A DNA stretch of 64,000 nt from Thalassia testudinum (lineage: Eukaryota > Streptophyta > Magnoliopsida > Alismatales > Hydrocharitaceae), in contig JAZHRO010000019.1 in the NCBI GenBank assembly GCA_037157565.1, positions 59,704,501 through 59,768,500 on the forward strand, written 5' to 3'. Below, piece by piece: positions 1-10,568 of the stretch. A program made the position numbers and the translations under genes. Each line of letters starts with the position of its first letter. Positions within the stretch are counted from its first letter, which is position 1. The notes under the pieces are model-generated. The model did not search any database. It was not told where the DNA came from and saw only the letters and a program-made list of their open reading frames with translations.

Positions 1-482
1 CCATTGTTTGAAAACACTATTAAGAGAAACCCTAAGAAATTTGGCTCTTAAAAACACTTGAACCCTAAAAGACAAGACCTAATAAGCTCTCAAAGGAACT
101 AGTAGGTGAAGTTGATTCCTTGGGTCAACCAACCTTAAACTTAGGTCACTCTTTGCACTCAAAAGGTTAAAGTTCAAGTGAAAACCTAAGCACCTTGATC
201 CTAACTAAAAGTGGTAGACTTAAGAGGTCAAGGTCCCCATTCTGGTCTACCTGGAATCTCAGTGACAAGAGAGGTCAGGTGGGGGAAACCCTATAACCCT
301 TGGGGGCGCTCTACCGTGTAGGGGTCTTCGCGGGACTCACCCTCTCTGGCTGCCCAGGTAATTCTCAGGTGGATGACCTTTTGATCAAGGGGTCCATCCG
401 CCCCGAACCTCTATAGTCACCCAACATTTTGGGTGTCTTGGTTGGGTCCAGCACCTACTAAACTCATCCTCTCCATCAGTGT
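1..482 (+). other. 5' leader of element A
   Basis: This is AT-rich noncoding sequence upstream of the gag start at 483. Its stretch around 100-225 (AGGTGAAGTTG, TTCAAGTGAAA, then AGTGGTAGAC) is clearly related to the reverse complement of 14,627-14,780, the leader of the minus-strand element there. That supports calling it the untranslated leader between primer site and gag. The primer site lies left of the window. Confidence 0.65.
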
Positions 483-1033
483 ATGTTTGGTAAGAGGTCC
501 TTGAAACCTCCTTTAGAAATTCACTCTCCTCGAGGCCGAGCCTCGGTGCCCTTGTTTGTGCAACCAACACTTCACATAGACCTCTCCTCCGATTCCGTAC
601 CCAACTCACCTTCTTCTTCCACAATGGCTCAGCCAGTTGAGGAAGAGAACAATCTGGAGCACCAACTCCAGCGACTCAATGACCTCTTCCAGAACTTCAT
701 GCACCCACCGTAGCGTCCCATGATGCAGGATCACTATAATCCTGCTGCGGTGGCTATTGAGCCTCGAGTCAGAATCCCGACTGGAGGACCTGATTCTGAA
801 CTGAAGCCCAACATGATTCATGCCATACCTAAATTCCATGGGCTTAATTCTGAAGACCCCTTCCAGCACATTAAACAGCTAAAGCATCTGGCCCAGACTT
901 TCGGGTCAGATGCGCAAAATAGGAATATTCTCCTCATGAAGATGTTCTCCTTCTCCCTTATGAACAAGGCCGCCCATTGGTACCAAACACAGACCTGGCC
1001 GATCAACAATTGGGAGGAACTTCAGTCTGAGTT
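483..1033 (+). pseudogene. gag, N-terminal part (element A), split by solo LTR
   Basis: This is the N-terminal part of the Athila gag polyprotein, whose capsid domain forms the virus-like particle. The ATG at 483 begins MFGKRS, matching the MFGRRS start of the gag of element B at 57,428. A TAG at 711-713 interrupts the frame, which continues with PNMIHAIPKFHGL, EDPFQHI and a tryptophan-containing stretch typical of the retrotransposon gag domain (PF03732-like). The sequence stops at 1,033, where a solo LTR is inserted, and resumes in register at 3,877 with the KKFFPVGR motif. The stop and the insertion make it non-functional. Confidence 0.85.
1029..1033. repeat. Target-site duplication GAGTT, left copy
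   Basis: GAGTT here and again at 3,872-3,876 directly flanks a TG...CA-bounded LTR. Removing the LTR and one copy restores reading continuity of gag, so this is the 5-bp duplication made at integration. Confidence 0.9.
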
Positions 1034-1958
1034 TGATGAGAACCTCATCATGAGCCATAACTAGCTCATTTTGACCTAATACAAAGGATAAAAGCTCCTA
1101 CATATCTCAAGGAAAGGCTTAACTCAGAGAGTCCTGAGTTTGAGAAGAAAACAAGTCATAAGGGGTAAAAATGCAATTTTACCAGTATAATCTGCATACA
1201 GGGTAATTCAGGGCCGAAACATAGGTCAAAGCAGCTTAATAAGAATAACAGTGGGATGAAATGTTCTAGCAAGGGCTACAGCAATTCCAAGAAACTAAAT
1301 GATAATCTGTAACCCTAAAACAACCCACTTCAATTCACAAGGTTCGAGGCAAAGTAAAAATAGAATAAACCCTCTAAAATTCATAGAAAAATAATCTCCA
1401 GGGTTTAGAACCTTCAATTTGGCCTTCAGAACCCTTTTTGACCTACATTGAGAACCATGCCCAATTAATAACTTAATTTAGGTTTTTGCGCAAATTGACC
1501 TGTCAAACAAGGTTTAATATGAAAATGAAATTCACCATCAGATTCCTTAGGTCCTAATTAGTCATGTATAAAAACTTGAGCCTAAGAAGAAACCTCCTTG
1601 ACCGACTTTACACTTTGGTCCTCATATATTTACTCTTTGGCCCTCAACTTTTGAACCCTCGCATTTTGGCCCCTAACTCTCCTTCGTTCTTTGCAATCAG
1701 GTCCCTCCTGCAAAACCTGCCAGCACCATGCTCCGGCGACCTTGCGCGGAGCATGGCGCCGCGCAGGGTGAGGTGGGGGACCTGGCAAGTAAACCGGGGG
1801 TGCCCTGCGTCGTCAGCCGTCGCAGGGACACCCCCCTGGTCGTTGTAACCCACCATACCGGCCGTGCGAACGCACGGACGGTATGGGTTCTTGTTTCCGA
1901 CCATCCTCCGGCGAGGGAGACACGTCGTCTCCCTCCGCCTTCCTCCCTGTTTGATCCC

Positions 1959-1966
1959 TATAAATA
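1959..1966 (+). promoter_or_regulatory. TATA box of solo LTR
   Basis: TATAAATA is followed by a C-rich stretch in the GC-rich central part of the LTR. It occupies the same relative place as TATAAG at 11,534 in the 3' LTR of element A. It probably marks the U3/R boundary about 30 bp downstream. Confidence 0.6.
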
Positions 1967-2857
1967 CCCCCCGTTGCTCCACCGACCGGGGCAGCCTGGA
2001 TCTGACGGAGAAAATCCCCAACTTTCCTCTCTTCTTCCTCCGGCAGACGCTCACCAGCTCCGGCGGTTTCCTCCCCCTCCACCTCTTCGCTCTGCCGCAA
2101 TACCAGCAGCAGAGACTTCCTCCCCTGCTCTTCCCGCGCCACGCCGCACCCAGCTGGCGCCTCTCCGGCTCTCTGCTCGCCGCCGCCCCTTTCCCTGAGC
2201 ATCGTCTTCTCCGGCGACAGTCGATACGACTGTCGCCCTGTTCCTCCCCCTTCGTCCCTGCAAGTAAGCTAGAGCTACTCCCCTTCTTCTCCTCTTTCTT
2301 TCCCCGCTTTCAATTTATTCAATTAAGCCCTCGACCGACCCTGACCACCTTCACCCCCTTCGTCTCCGACCACCCTCCGGCGAGCCGCTCCCATCACCTC
2401 AGCGACCCACACGGCTCGCCGACCACCGCAGGACCTCCGCCTCCTCACCCTGATCAACCTCCGCCCTGCCACTTCCCCCACATCACCCTCTGCAACCCCA
2501 CCGAACAGACCCATCCTCCGACCCACAGTCCGACCTAGGGCAGCCCTCGCACGCCGCCCCGCGCCTCGCCACCACCCACACGAGCTTCGCCGCACCCTAG
2601 CGAAGATCCTGGCACTTTCTGATTAGGCCGAGAGGCCATTTTCTCGTGAACAGGCCACCCGACCTCCGCCGCCATTGCCGCGCAGGAGGAACTGCTTCCG
2701 CCTACAGCTACAGGCACGCCACGCTCAGCGCCACGCCCAGATTCAACTCCCAGGCCTTGCGAGGCGTTTTGGCAAAACACCAGGTTCGCAGCTAAGGCAG
2801 AAAGCTTCGCGTGACGCCGCAATCTCCTGCTGACTTCCCCGCTGCGGGCGCGCAATT

Positions 2858-2882
2858 GAGGTGGGACATTTAGTCCCACCTC
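2858..2882. promoter_or_regulatory. Perfect hairpin containing GTCCCACCTC motif
   Basis: GAGGTGGGAC and GTCCCACCTC form a perfect 10-bp inverted repeat around a 5-nt spacer. The right arm with its flank, AGTCCCACCTCGG, is one base away from the plant snRNA upstream sequence element (RTCCCACATCG, known from plant U-snRNA promoters). The 3' LTR of element A keeps AGTCCCACCTCG near 12,432 but not the left arm. The minus-strand LTR at 15,388-17,853 has GTCCCATGTCGG. A regulatory role is inference. Confidence 0.45.
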
Positions 2883-3344
2883 GGAAACGCCTGAAGAGTC
2901 GCAGCGACATAAGATGCAAAAGTGCTGAAGGCTTACTGCCTCAGCACACGGGGTGAGGTCCCCTTCAACCGCCCGGTTACCCGGTCTCGTCCGCGCTCAC
3001 GCCCCGCGGACCTGACCTGACCCGACCCGACCTGACCCGACTTAAGACTGACCTGCACTCCTCGCCCACCACGCACGCCGGTGGGCCTGGACCCGGGCCT
3101 GACCCGAACCCGGTTACCCGGCAGCTCTGGGAGAGCTTTCCCAAGAGTGGTTTCAGAGAGAGAGAGAGACGCGGGGGGTTGGGTAGAGTAGGTTTTGCCT
3201 CTGATGAAAAACTCTGAAGTGTGCAGGCACAGGTGAAGAAGAAGACCCGCGGAAGAAGAAGGAAGCTGACTGTAGCAACAGGTAGTTAAGTCGTCTGATT
3301 TGGAAATCAGACGACGGCCTGAAGGGAAAAGAAGGAAGGAGGGG

Positions 3345-3665
3345 TGACGTCCCTGGCTGAAAAAGAAAAGAAGAAGCTGACACTTAGCCGCAGGGAGGAG
3401 AAACAAGAAGAAACTCTAAAGAAGAGGCTGAGCAAGGCAGAAGAAGAGGAAAGGCTGCAGAGAAGAAGTACAGCAGAGCCAAGGAAGAAGAAACCTTCAC
3501 AGAAGAGACTGCAGAAAAAGAAGAAGAGAGGCCAAGACAGAAACCAAGGAAGAAGAAGAAGGAGATCTAAAGAAAGAAAGAGGAGCATCACCTCTGCAGA
3601 ACAAAGAAGAAGAAGGAGATCTGAAGAAAGAAAGAAAGAAGAACATCACGAGGAGAAAACAAAGA
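3345..3665 (+). repeat. Long GAA/AAG purine tract near LTR 3' end
   Basis: About 320 bp are almost wholly A and G on the plus strand, dominated by AAGAAG and GAAAGA runs. It yields a 120-codon Lys/Arg/Glu-rich frame that I regard as a composition artefact. The 3' LTR of element A has the same kind of tract at 12,750-13,135, so it is a family trait. Confidence 0.75.
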
Positions 3666-3871
3666 GAACAACAAATTCTTTCCCTCTCTCTTTCTTTATT
3701 TTGTAAAAGAAACATGTATATCTCTAGAATACAACTTGCTCCCTGAGTTCGACCTCGGGAACTCTTTTATTTTCCGAGTAAAAAATTTATATATTTGAAA
3801 TGTTGGTAATAACTGGCTATACTACAACGTTATAACAATAAAACCCGGTTATCGTCACACCAACCGTTTCA

Positions 3872-3876
3872 GAGTT
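3872..3876. repeat. Target-site duplication GAGTT, right copy
   Basis: This is the partner of the copy at 1,029-1,033, immediately after the CA end of the solo LTR. Confidence 0.9.
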
Positions 3877-5422
3877 CTTGAAGAAGTTCTTCCCTGTTGG
3901 TCGAACCAATGCCTTGCGCTATCAGATTACCCACTTCACGCAACAGACAGGAGAACCTCTCCATGAGGCATGGGATTGCTTTCAGGATTTCATGAGGAAG
4001 TGCCCCCATCACGGAGTTCCTAAATGGGAACAAGTCCAGCCTTTTTACCAGGGACTCCGTGAGGATATTAGGCTATTCGTCAACGCAACTTACGGAGGGA
4101 ATATCATGGGCCAGCATGAGGACACCGTGTGGGAGATTCTCGAGAATATGTGTGAGAACTCCATCAATAATGACTCCATGGGATTATTCGACAGGACGAA
4201 TACCTGCGCATCGACGAACCTTAGGGGAGCACACGAGACACAGGGCCTGTCCGCATCAGTCGACCTGGAATTGATGGCCAGTTGATTGGACAAGGTCTCT
4301 ATTATTGAGAAGAAGGTGGATGAGCTGACTCAACACTTGCAGTGAGCCACCTCTGCGCATAATTCCTTTGCACAGCCTCCTTCCACATGGGAGACTATGC
4401 AAACCATTTTCCACCGACCTTCTCCTAGGATGGACTCGTATTTGCCCGCATCTGACTCTCGGATCGGAGGAACCTCCGACCCTTTCTATACTAGCTGGGG
4501 GAATTCCACTCCCCCATTCTCTAACTTTTTTGAGGCTCCTCAGACCTGCGAGGACCTCAACGCCATCCAGAATGACCTATTTTCCAATACCTACAATCTT
4601 GGATAGCGAAACCATCCCAACTTCCAGTGGACAGGGAATTCCCAAAATCCAAGACCATCCTTTCAGCCCCGTCCACAAGCACCTCGTCCTTACCAGCCGC
4701 CTCAGCCTTGGCCCAACACTACTTATCCATCCAGGCCAAACCAAGACCAAATGTCCCTCATCCTTCAAACTCTGGCTGACATTCAGCGAACGAATGCAGC
4801 TATTCAAAAGCAACATAAGGACGAAATCACAGAGGTTCGAAACCAACTAGCCCAGTTGACGAATTCTCGCCAATCAGGCACACTTCCTTCTCAACCTCTT
4901 CCTAACCGTAATAACATGCCGACCTAGCGGCGCGTTCTGAACCCAAACTCGGGCCAAGCATACATGGTTTATCAGGCCCCCTCTGTTCCTTCACCTGACG
5001 GGATGGAGGCCTCAACTTCTTATACGAGTTATCAGCAGCAACCCATCCTACCAAACCCTAACCAGAACCAGGCAGGGTTGAATTCTGTAACCACCCGTAG
5101 TGGTAAGGAGACCCAAGATCCACCTTATCCAGACCACTCCAAGCCTGGTAGTGACCCAAACCCTAGGACAATAATCCAGGACGTTCCTATCCCTGTCCCA
5201 GATCAAAGACCTGGACCTATCCTAGAAGAACCAACCAAGGTTCCATTTCCCGAGGCCTTAACCAAGGGAAACAAAATAACTAAATCCATGGCTCCTGAGG
5301 AGGACCTGGTCAAGCTCTTTGAGCAGGTCCAAATAAACATCCCCTTGATGGATGCGATTCACCATGTACCAGCTTACGCATGATTCTTAATGAATGTGTG
5401 TACACCTCAGCGTAAGCCGTGA
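3877..5422 (+). pseudogene. gag, C-terminal part (element A)
   Basis: This continues the gag capsid domain: KKFFPVGRTNAL, then FMRKCPHHGVPKW and FYQGL, all conserved in the gag of element B. A low-complexity Pro/Gln/Ser/Asn-rich region follows and leads into the protease. In-frame stops are TGA at 4,283 and 4,343, TAG at 4,604 and 4,925, and TGA at 5,381 and 5,420. Comparison with element B suggests TGG became TAG at 4,604, within a motif reading LG(stop)RNHPNF. No CCHC zinc knuckle is visible. No indel is needed to read the whole stretch in one frame. Confidence 0.85.
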
Positions 5423-5950
5423 ACCAAGAGTGGGAGTCCAATTGTACTGTTAGAGCAAGCCAGCTCTGTAATCCTGAGCAGACTCCCACCCAAGGCAAAA
5501 GACCCAGGCACTCCCCTGATTTCATGCAAGATAAGTGAAACCCAGTTCAATAAAGCATTGTTAGACTTGAGTGCTTCCATAAATTTGATACCCAAATCCT
5601 TACTCAACCACCTAAAAGAATCTGAGATAAAATCGACTGAGGTGACACTACAGTTAGTAGATCGATCTATAAAGTCACCAAAAGGGATTTTTGAGGATGT
5701 TATTGTAAGGGTGCGGGATTTCTATTTCCCTGTAGACTTCATACTCTTAGACATGGACGCACCTGAAAACCCTAGGGATACACCGATCATTCTAGGGAGA
5801 CCTTTCCTGGCCACGGCTAGGGCTAACATTAGTTGTGAGGAGGGCCAAATAGAATTAAAATTTGGGAACTAGACTCTCAAAATTGATATCTTTAACACCC
5901 AACAAGGAATCAATTGCGGTGTCATTGAACAAATCTGTGATATTAGAGCT
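5423..5950 (+). pseudogene. Retroviral-type aspartic protease (element A)
   Basis: This is the protease domain that cleaves the gag-pol polyprotein. GTPLISCKI leads into the active-site region LLDLSASINLIP, and the fold ends with IILGRPFLATA, as in Athila proteases. The usual active-site triplet in this lineage is Asp-Leu-Gly. Here the glycine is serine, a G-to-A change at the codon. A TAG at 5,870 follows the domain. The domain sits between the gag tail and the reverse transcriptase in the same frame. Confidence 0.82.
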
Positions 5951-7027
5951 TTGGTTGATGAAACACAATTTGAGAATAACCTGATTATACCTCATCAACC
6001 ACAAGAAGATCTTGAACCGCAATTAGAGGAGTCAGACCCTGATTTAGACAAACCCATAACTCCTATCTTTGAACCTCACACTCACCCTGAACCACCCGCT
6101 GCTGCTGATAACCCCATTCTTGAACTCAAACCCCTTCCCGATCATTTGAAATACATCTTTTTGGGTTCTAATCAGACTTTTCCTGTGATTATAAATTCCA
6201 AGCTCACTCCTGATAAGGAATCCTGTCTGATTGCTGTTCTCCAACAACATCGTAGAGCCATTGGTTGGACTCTCGATGACTTGACTGGAATAAGTCCCTC
6301 TTATTGCACACACCGTATCTATTCTAAAGAGGGCACACGACCTTCCCATGAGATGCAGAGACGTTTGAATCCCAATCTGCAGGAGATCATGAAAAAGGAG
6401 ATCATTAAGTGGTTAGATGCAAGGATCATCTACCCGATCTCTGACAGTCGTTGGGTGAGCCCAATCCAAGTTGTGCCTAAAAAGGCAGGGCTCACCACCA
6501 TTACGACTGAAACTGGAGAGATCATACCTACCCAAATAGCCAACTCGTGGAGAGTCTGCATAGATTACCGAAGACTCAATTCCTCCACGAAGAAGGATCA
6601 TTTCCCACTACCTTTCATTGATCAGATTCTCGAGAAATTAGCGGGAAATAGATTCTTTTGCTTTCTTGACGGGTACTCTGGTTATAACCAAGTGGCTATT
6701 CATCCTGAGGACCAAGAGAAGACCACGTTCACCTGCCTCTTTGGGACATACGCATTCCGAAGGATGCCTTTCGGTCTCTGCAATGCACCTGCAACTTTTC
6801 AGCGGTGCATGCTTGCCATGTTCTCTGATATGGTAGGTGATTATCTGGAAGTCTTCATGGATGACTTCTCAATTTTCGGGGCATCATTTGATGATTGCCT
6901 CCAGCACTTGGTTCATATACTTAGGCGTTGCGTCGATGTAAATTTGGTTCTTTCCTAGGAAAAGAGCCACTTTATGGTGCCTGAGGGGATTGTCCTAGGT
7001 CATCTAATTTCTGAGAAAGGCATCTAA
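5951..7027 (+). pseudogene. Reverse transcriptase (element A)
   Basis: This is the polymerase that copies element RNA into DNA. Counting from the ATG at 5,951, about 90 acidic and proline-rich residues precede the domain. WVSPIQVVPKK and WRVCIDYRRLN are the fingers motifs, motif A is FLDGYSGYNQ with its Asp near residue 240, MPFGLCNAPATFQR follows, and the catalytic FMDDF has Asp 304 and 305. All three catalytic aspartates are present. Stops at 6,956 (TAG) and 7,025 (TAA) break the thumb/connection. An uninterrupted 335-codon stretch remains. The lineage reads as Athila. Confidence 0.9.
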
Positions 7028-7670
7028 GTGGATTGAGCCAAGGTTGATCTGATTTCTCGACTTCCTATGCCGAGCTCAATCAGGGACATCCGTTCTTTTC
7101 TGGGGCACGTCAATTTTTACTGTCATTTCATTCCTGATTTCTCGAAAATCGTGCACCCCCTAACTACTCTTCTCTCTAAGGATGTACCCTTTGAGATCTC
7201 CAAGGAATGCACTCAAGCCTTTGAGAACCTTCGTGACCGAGTCACCCAGGCCCCGATCCTACAGTCCCCTGATTGGTCTCAACCCTTTGAGATCATATGC
7301 GATGCATCTGATTTCGCTGTAGGAGCAGTTCTGGGGTAGAAAGTTGGCGGGAAACCCGTGGTCATCTACTACGCCAGCAAGACACTTAACGAGGCTCAGC
7401 GTAACTATACAGTTACGGAGAAAGAGCTGCTAGCCGTAGTATATGCCCTCGAAAAATTCCGATCCTATCTCCTGGGTTCCCATGTCATCATCTACTCGGA
7501 TCACACAACTGTGAGGCATCTCCTTGCCAAGAAGGATGCGAAGCCCCGATTAATTCGATGGATCTTACTGTTGCAAGAATTCGACCTCGAGATTCACGAC
7601 AAGGCGGGAAGACAGAATGTGGTAGCTGACCACTTGTCTCACCTTCCTTTTGAGATCATCAACCCTTCTG
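7028..7670 (+). pseudogene. Connection and RNase H domain (element A)
   Basis: RNase H removes the RNA strand of the RNA:DNA hybrid. RSFLGHVNFYCHFIPDFS ends the connection, then come the catalytic positions in CDASD, TEKELLAVVYA, YSDH and VADHLS, so all four acidic residues are present. Stops are TGA at 7,034 and TAG at 7,337. The latter is probably a former CAG codon, because related elements have VLGQ at that place. The frame is continuous with the reverse transcriptase and with the integrase. Confidence 0.88.
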
Positions 7671-8960
7671 GACCCATCACGAAGCATTTTCCTGATGAGC
7701 ACCTACTGACTATTGGTACTAGGCTTCCATGGTTTGCTGATATAGTGAACTACTTGGCATCTCATCAGATCTCGTCTGATTGGCCGAAGGCCAAGAAAGA
7801 TAAATTACGCTCTGATGCCAAGTACTACATCTAGGAAGACCCATACCTCTTCCGCATAGGTGCTGAACAAATCATCCAGCGATGTGTCCCGGAGGGTGAA
7901 ATCAATGATATTCTCTCCTTCTGCCATGACCAGGCATGCGATAGCCACTTCTCTGGGCACAAAACCGCATCAAAAATCCTCCAGTGTGGCTTTTATTGGC
8001 CCACTTTATTCAAGGACACATACAATCACTGTAAGGCATGAAGTCGTTGCCAAACTTTGGGCAACATGAGCCATCGTGACATGATGCCTTTGCAGCTGAT
8101 TCTCATATGTGAAATCTTCGACATTTAGGGGATTGATTTTATGGGCCCCTTTCCTATTTTGGATGACTTCAAGTACATTCTACTGGCTGTGGACTACGTG
8201 TCCAAATGGATTGAAGCCATACCAACCCGAACCCGTGATCATAAAATCGTTATCAAATTCATTCATCACAATATCTTCTCACGGTTCGGGATTCCTCGTG
8301 CAATCATCTCTGACGAGGGGACCCATTTTACGAATGCTCAATTCAAGTCACTGATGACCAAATACAGGGTGTCTCACCGAATCTCTACTCCTTACCACCC
8401 CCAGACTAATGGTCTAGCTGAGCTATCAAATTGGGAGATCAAGAAAATCCTGCAGGTCACTATTCGTCCTAACAGGAAGGACTGGTCGTCCCGACTTCTG
8501 GAAGCTTTGTGGGCTTATAGGACTGCCCACAAAACCTAATTAGGCATGTCTCCTTTTAGACTAGTGTATGGGAAGGCGTGTCACCTTCCCATCGAACTAA
8601 AGCATAAAGCCTATTGGGCAGTACGAAGCTGCAATTTAGATCTTTCTAAGGCTGGAACCCACAGAAAGCTTCAGATAAGCGAGATCGATGAATTATGGCT
8701 TGATGCGTATGAGAACTCGCAAATCTACAAAGAACGGGTTAAAGCCTTCCATGACAAGCATATATCTAGAAAGATCTTTCATCCTGGTCAGAAGGTCCTA
8801 CTCTTCGATGCCCGACTCAAACTCTTCCCTGGGAAACTGCGATCCAAGTGGGTCGGACCATACCTTGTCCGACAAGTTTTTGGAAATGGAGCCGTAGAAA
8901 TCAGTCCGCTCAGCCATGATTCCGAACCTTTCATCGTGAATGATTAGAGACTCAAACCAA
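7671..8960 (+). pseudogene. Integrase (element A)
   Basis: Integrase joins the DNA copy to the host chromosome. The N-terminal zinc-binding region shows both histidines (CHDQACDSHFSGHKT), but the first of the two cysteines is replaced by TGA at 8,039. The core has its acidic residues in GIDFMGPFP, ISDEGTHF and NGLAELSNWE. The C-terminal part contains KAFHDKHI, FHPGQKVLLFDARL and KWVGPYLV. Further stops are TAG at 7,832, TAG at 8,126, TAA at 8,537 and TAG at 8,945. No chromodomain follows, as expected for Athila. Confidence 0.88.
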
Positions 8961-9059
8961 TCATCGATGTAACCTCTACAAATTTGGCTGAGTCATCATT
9001 TATCCTCCATTTTCCCTAAGCATATTGTGCCCAGCCGATGGCGTAAAACTCAGCACTCA

Positions 9060-9075
9060 ACGGGAGGCAACCCGT
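9060..9075 (+). other. Conserved post-integrase hairpin GGGAGGCAACCC
   Basis: ACGGG and CCCGT pair around the loop AGGCAA. From memory, plant Athila elements commonly carry a GGGAGGCAACCC stem-loop at this place after pol, and its role is unknown to me. It lies about 110 bp after the last integrase stop. Confidence 0.55.
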
Positions 9076-10007
9076 CATTCTTTTTGGAAAAACCCGAAAC
9101 CTTTTCTGACACCTCTTCGCACTTAAGGTTCACCCTTTAGGACAGCCAAATCCACCTCAGGTGCTTGCATTTGAGATTAGAAATCGTCCGCAACAGTCAC
9201 CCCGACCCATTCACTCACCAAAACATCTGTCCTAATATATGAACTAAGCTAAATAAAAACCCTCCTAAGTTACAACAAGGACATTGTAAATCTTAGGCAT
9301 GGGGGGCATGAAAGTGCAAAACTCATAAGAAAAGGTTTTAAACAAAAAAATTCACATATGCCAAAAACACCATAAAAATTAAAAAATTTTCAAAAAAGAA
9401 AATAATAAAATGAGAGGAGGAGAGAAATTTTTGGGACTTTACAAAGGAGGAGGAGAAAAAGAACAAAATGATAAAAAGGAGCACAAAATGAAAGAAAAGA
9501 CATAGTCATTAGTAAGAAATTAAGGAATTAACCCAAGTTCTAGACCACATTCAGGAAAAGAAATGGAAAGTGCACAGTAAGATTAGTAAGAATGCAAACC
9601 TTAGGCATTCTTGGATAGACTCTTAGTACCCATTAAGATCTAGATATTCCTCAAGAGGTTGAGGAAAATGAAAAGCTTAAATATTAGGTCTAAGGCTTAA
9701 GGAGTATTTGGCCTCGTTAACTAACTTTTGGTTTACGGGACTCAGTAACCTAAGCACCCAAATTTCACACACAGCCTGGTTCAGTATGCATAAAGTATCA
9801 AAACCACGCAGAAGAGTTTCAAAAATTCTGAAAATGTCACCTAGAGTAGGAGCGGCCGATCAACATAAGTTGACTTGGATGAGTTCCCAGCGCGGAGAGG
9901 TGGGAAATTCCCCTCGAAGATACGTAACAAAATATCATCTCCTCGGTGCTTCTCTCTTACGATATTTACATATCCTACTAGGGGCATGTAAGCACTCTGC
10001 TAGTTCA

Positions 10008-10165
10008 GATTCCATGGATGGCATTATCACGAAGTGTCAATTGCCAGGGTCTGAATTCGACCACGGAACACCATGGACGGGATTGTCTCAAAATTTCGAA
10101 AGCCAGGGTTCTGGGGGTTACCATGGGCAGTGCTATCTCGAAGCATCGACTACCAGGAACCCTTG
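10008..10165 (+). repeat. Three degenerate ~55-bp direct repeats
   Basis: Units start near 10,013, 10,070 and 10,122, each reading CCATGG followed by a GC-poor stretch and ending in a CCAGGG/CCAGGA motif. They lie in the 3' noncoding region of element A. They are diverged, so boundaries are approximate. Confidence 0.5.
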
Positions 10166-10568
10166 AGGATTGATGATGGGGACAAGGAATCTGATACAGA
10201 CCGTGTTGAGAAGCCAATCCTAAGCTAGAATTAAAAAAGAAAAAGAGAGAGAAAACTCTACAAACATATAAATCTTCTACCACTCTCTCTTACAAAACAC
10301 ACTGCGAACTGAACTAGGGCTAAAATTATCTCAAGCACGGGTGCTTTAACCACAAAGTCCAATAAAACTTAGGTTAGTTCCTGTAGGCCTTAAAAACCTT
10401 TGTTAAGGACTGAGGCTAAAGCTAGACAGATCTAGATCTTGGTTGGTACTAGAGTACCTTTTAGGCCTATGGTTGGCATTCTGACCTAATCAAGGTTACA
10501 AAACAAACAGCACTTATCTAAACTTAATAAGAAATTCTTAGTCTAGAATAAAGGTTAAAACCTTAAAA

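Larger units (their letters stand above)
1034..3871 (+). mobile_element. Solo LTR of the element A family, nested in gag
   Basis: This is a 2,838-bp LTR beginning TGATGAGAACC and ending ACCGTTTCA, with GAGTT on both sides. It is clearly related over its length to the 3' LTR at 10,607. Both have an AT-rich U3 start, a GC-rich promoter part with a TATA box, a GTCCCACCTCG motif, GACCCGA repeats, a GA tract, a long purine stretch and the TCCCTGAGTTCGACCTCGG-like end. No internal region remains, so it is a solo LTR left by recombination between the two LTRs of an inserted copy. The short GC-rich reading frames inside it are not coding. Confidence 0.92.

Noticed and set aside
1728..2538. Overlapping Pro/Arg/Ser-rich open frames of 150-220 codons
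   Set aside because: They lie in GC-rich LTR promoter sequence, occur on both strands and match no domain. The related LTR does not preserve them.
3344..3706. 120-codon Lys/Arg/Glu-rich open frame
   Set aside because: It is the reading of a purine tract inside an LTR. The sister tract at 12,740-13,102 gives a similar composition but no alignable protein.
4397..4850. Two overlapping plus-strand frames as separate genes
   Set aside because: The frame in phase with gag is the gag tail. The other is its shadow.
9708..10166. Possible env-like gene of element A
   Set aside because: The frame overlaps degenerate repeats and has no signal peptide, membrane segment pattern or similarity I can name. 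Athila env-like genes are usually much longer.
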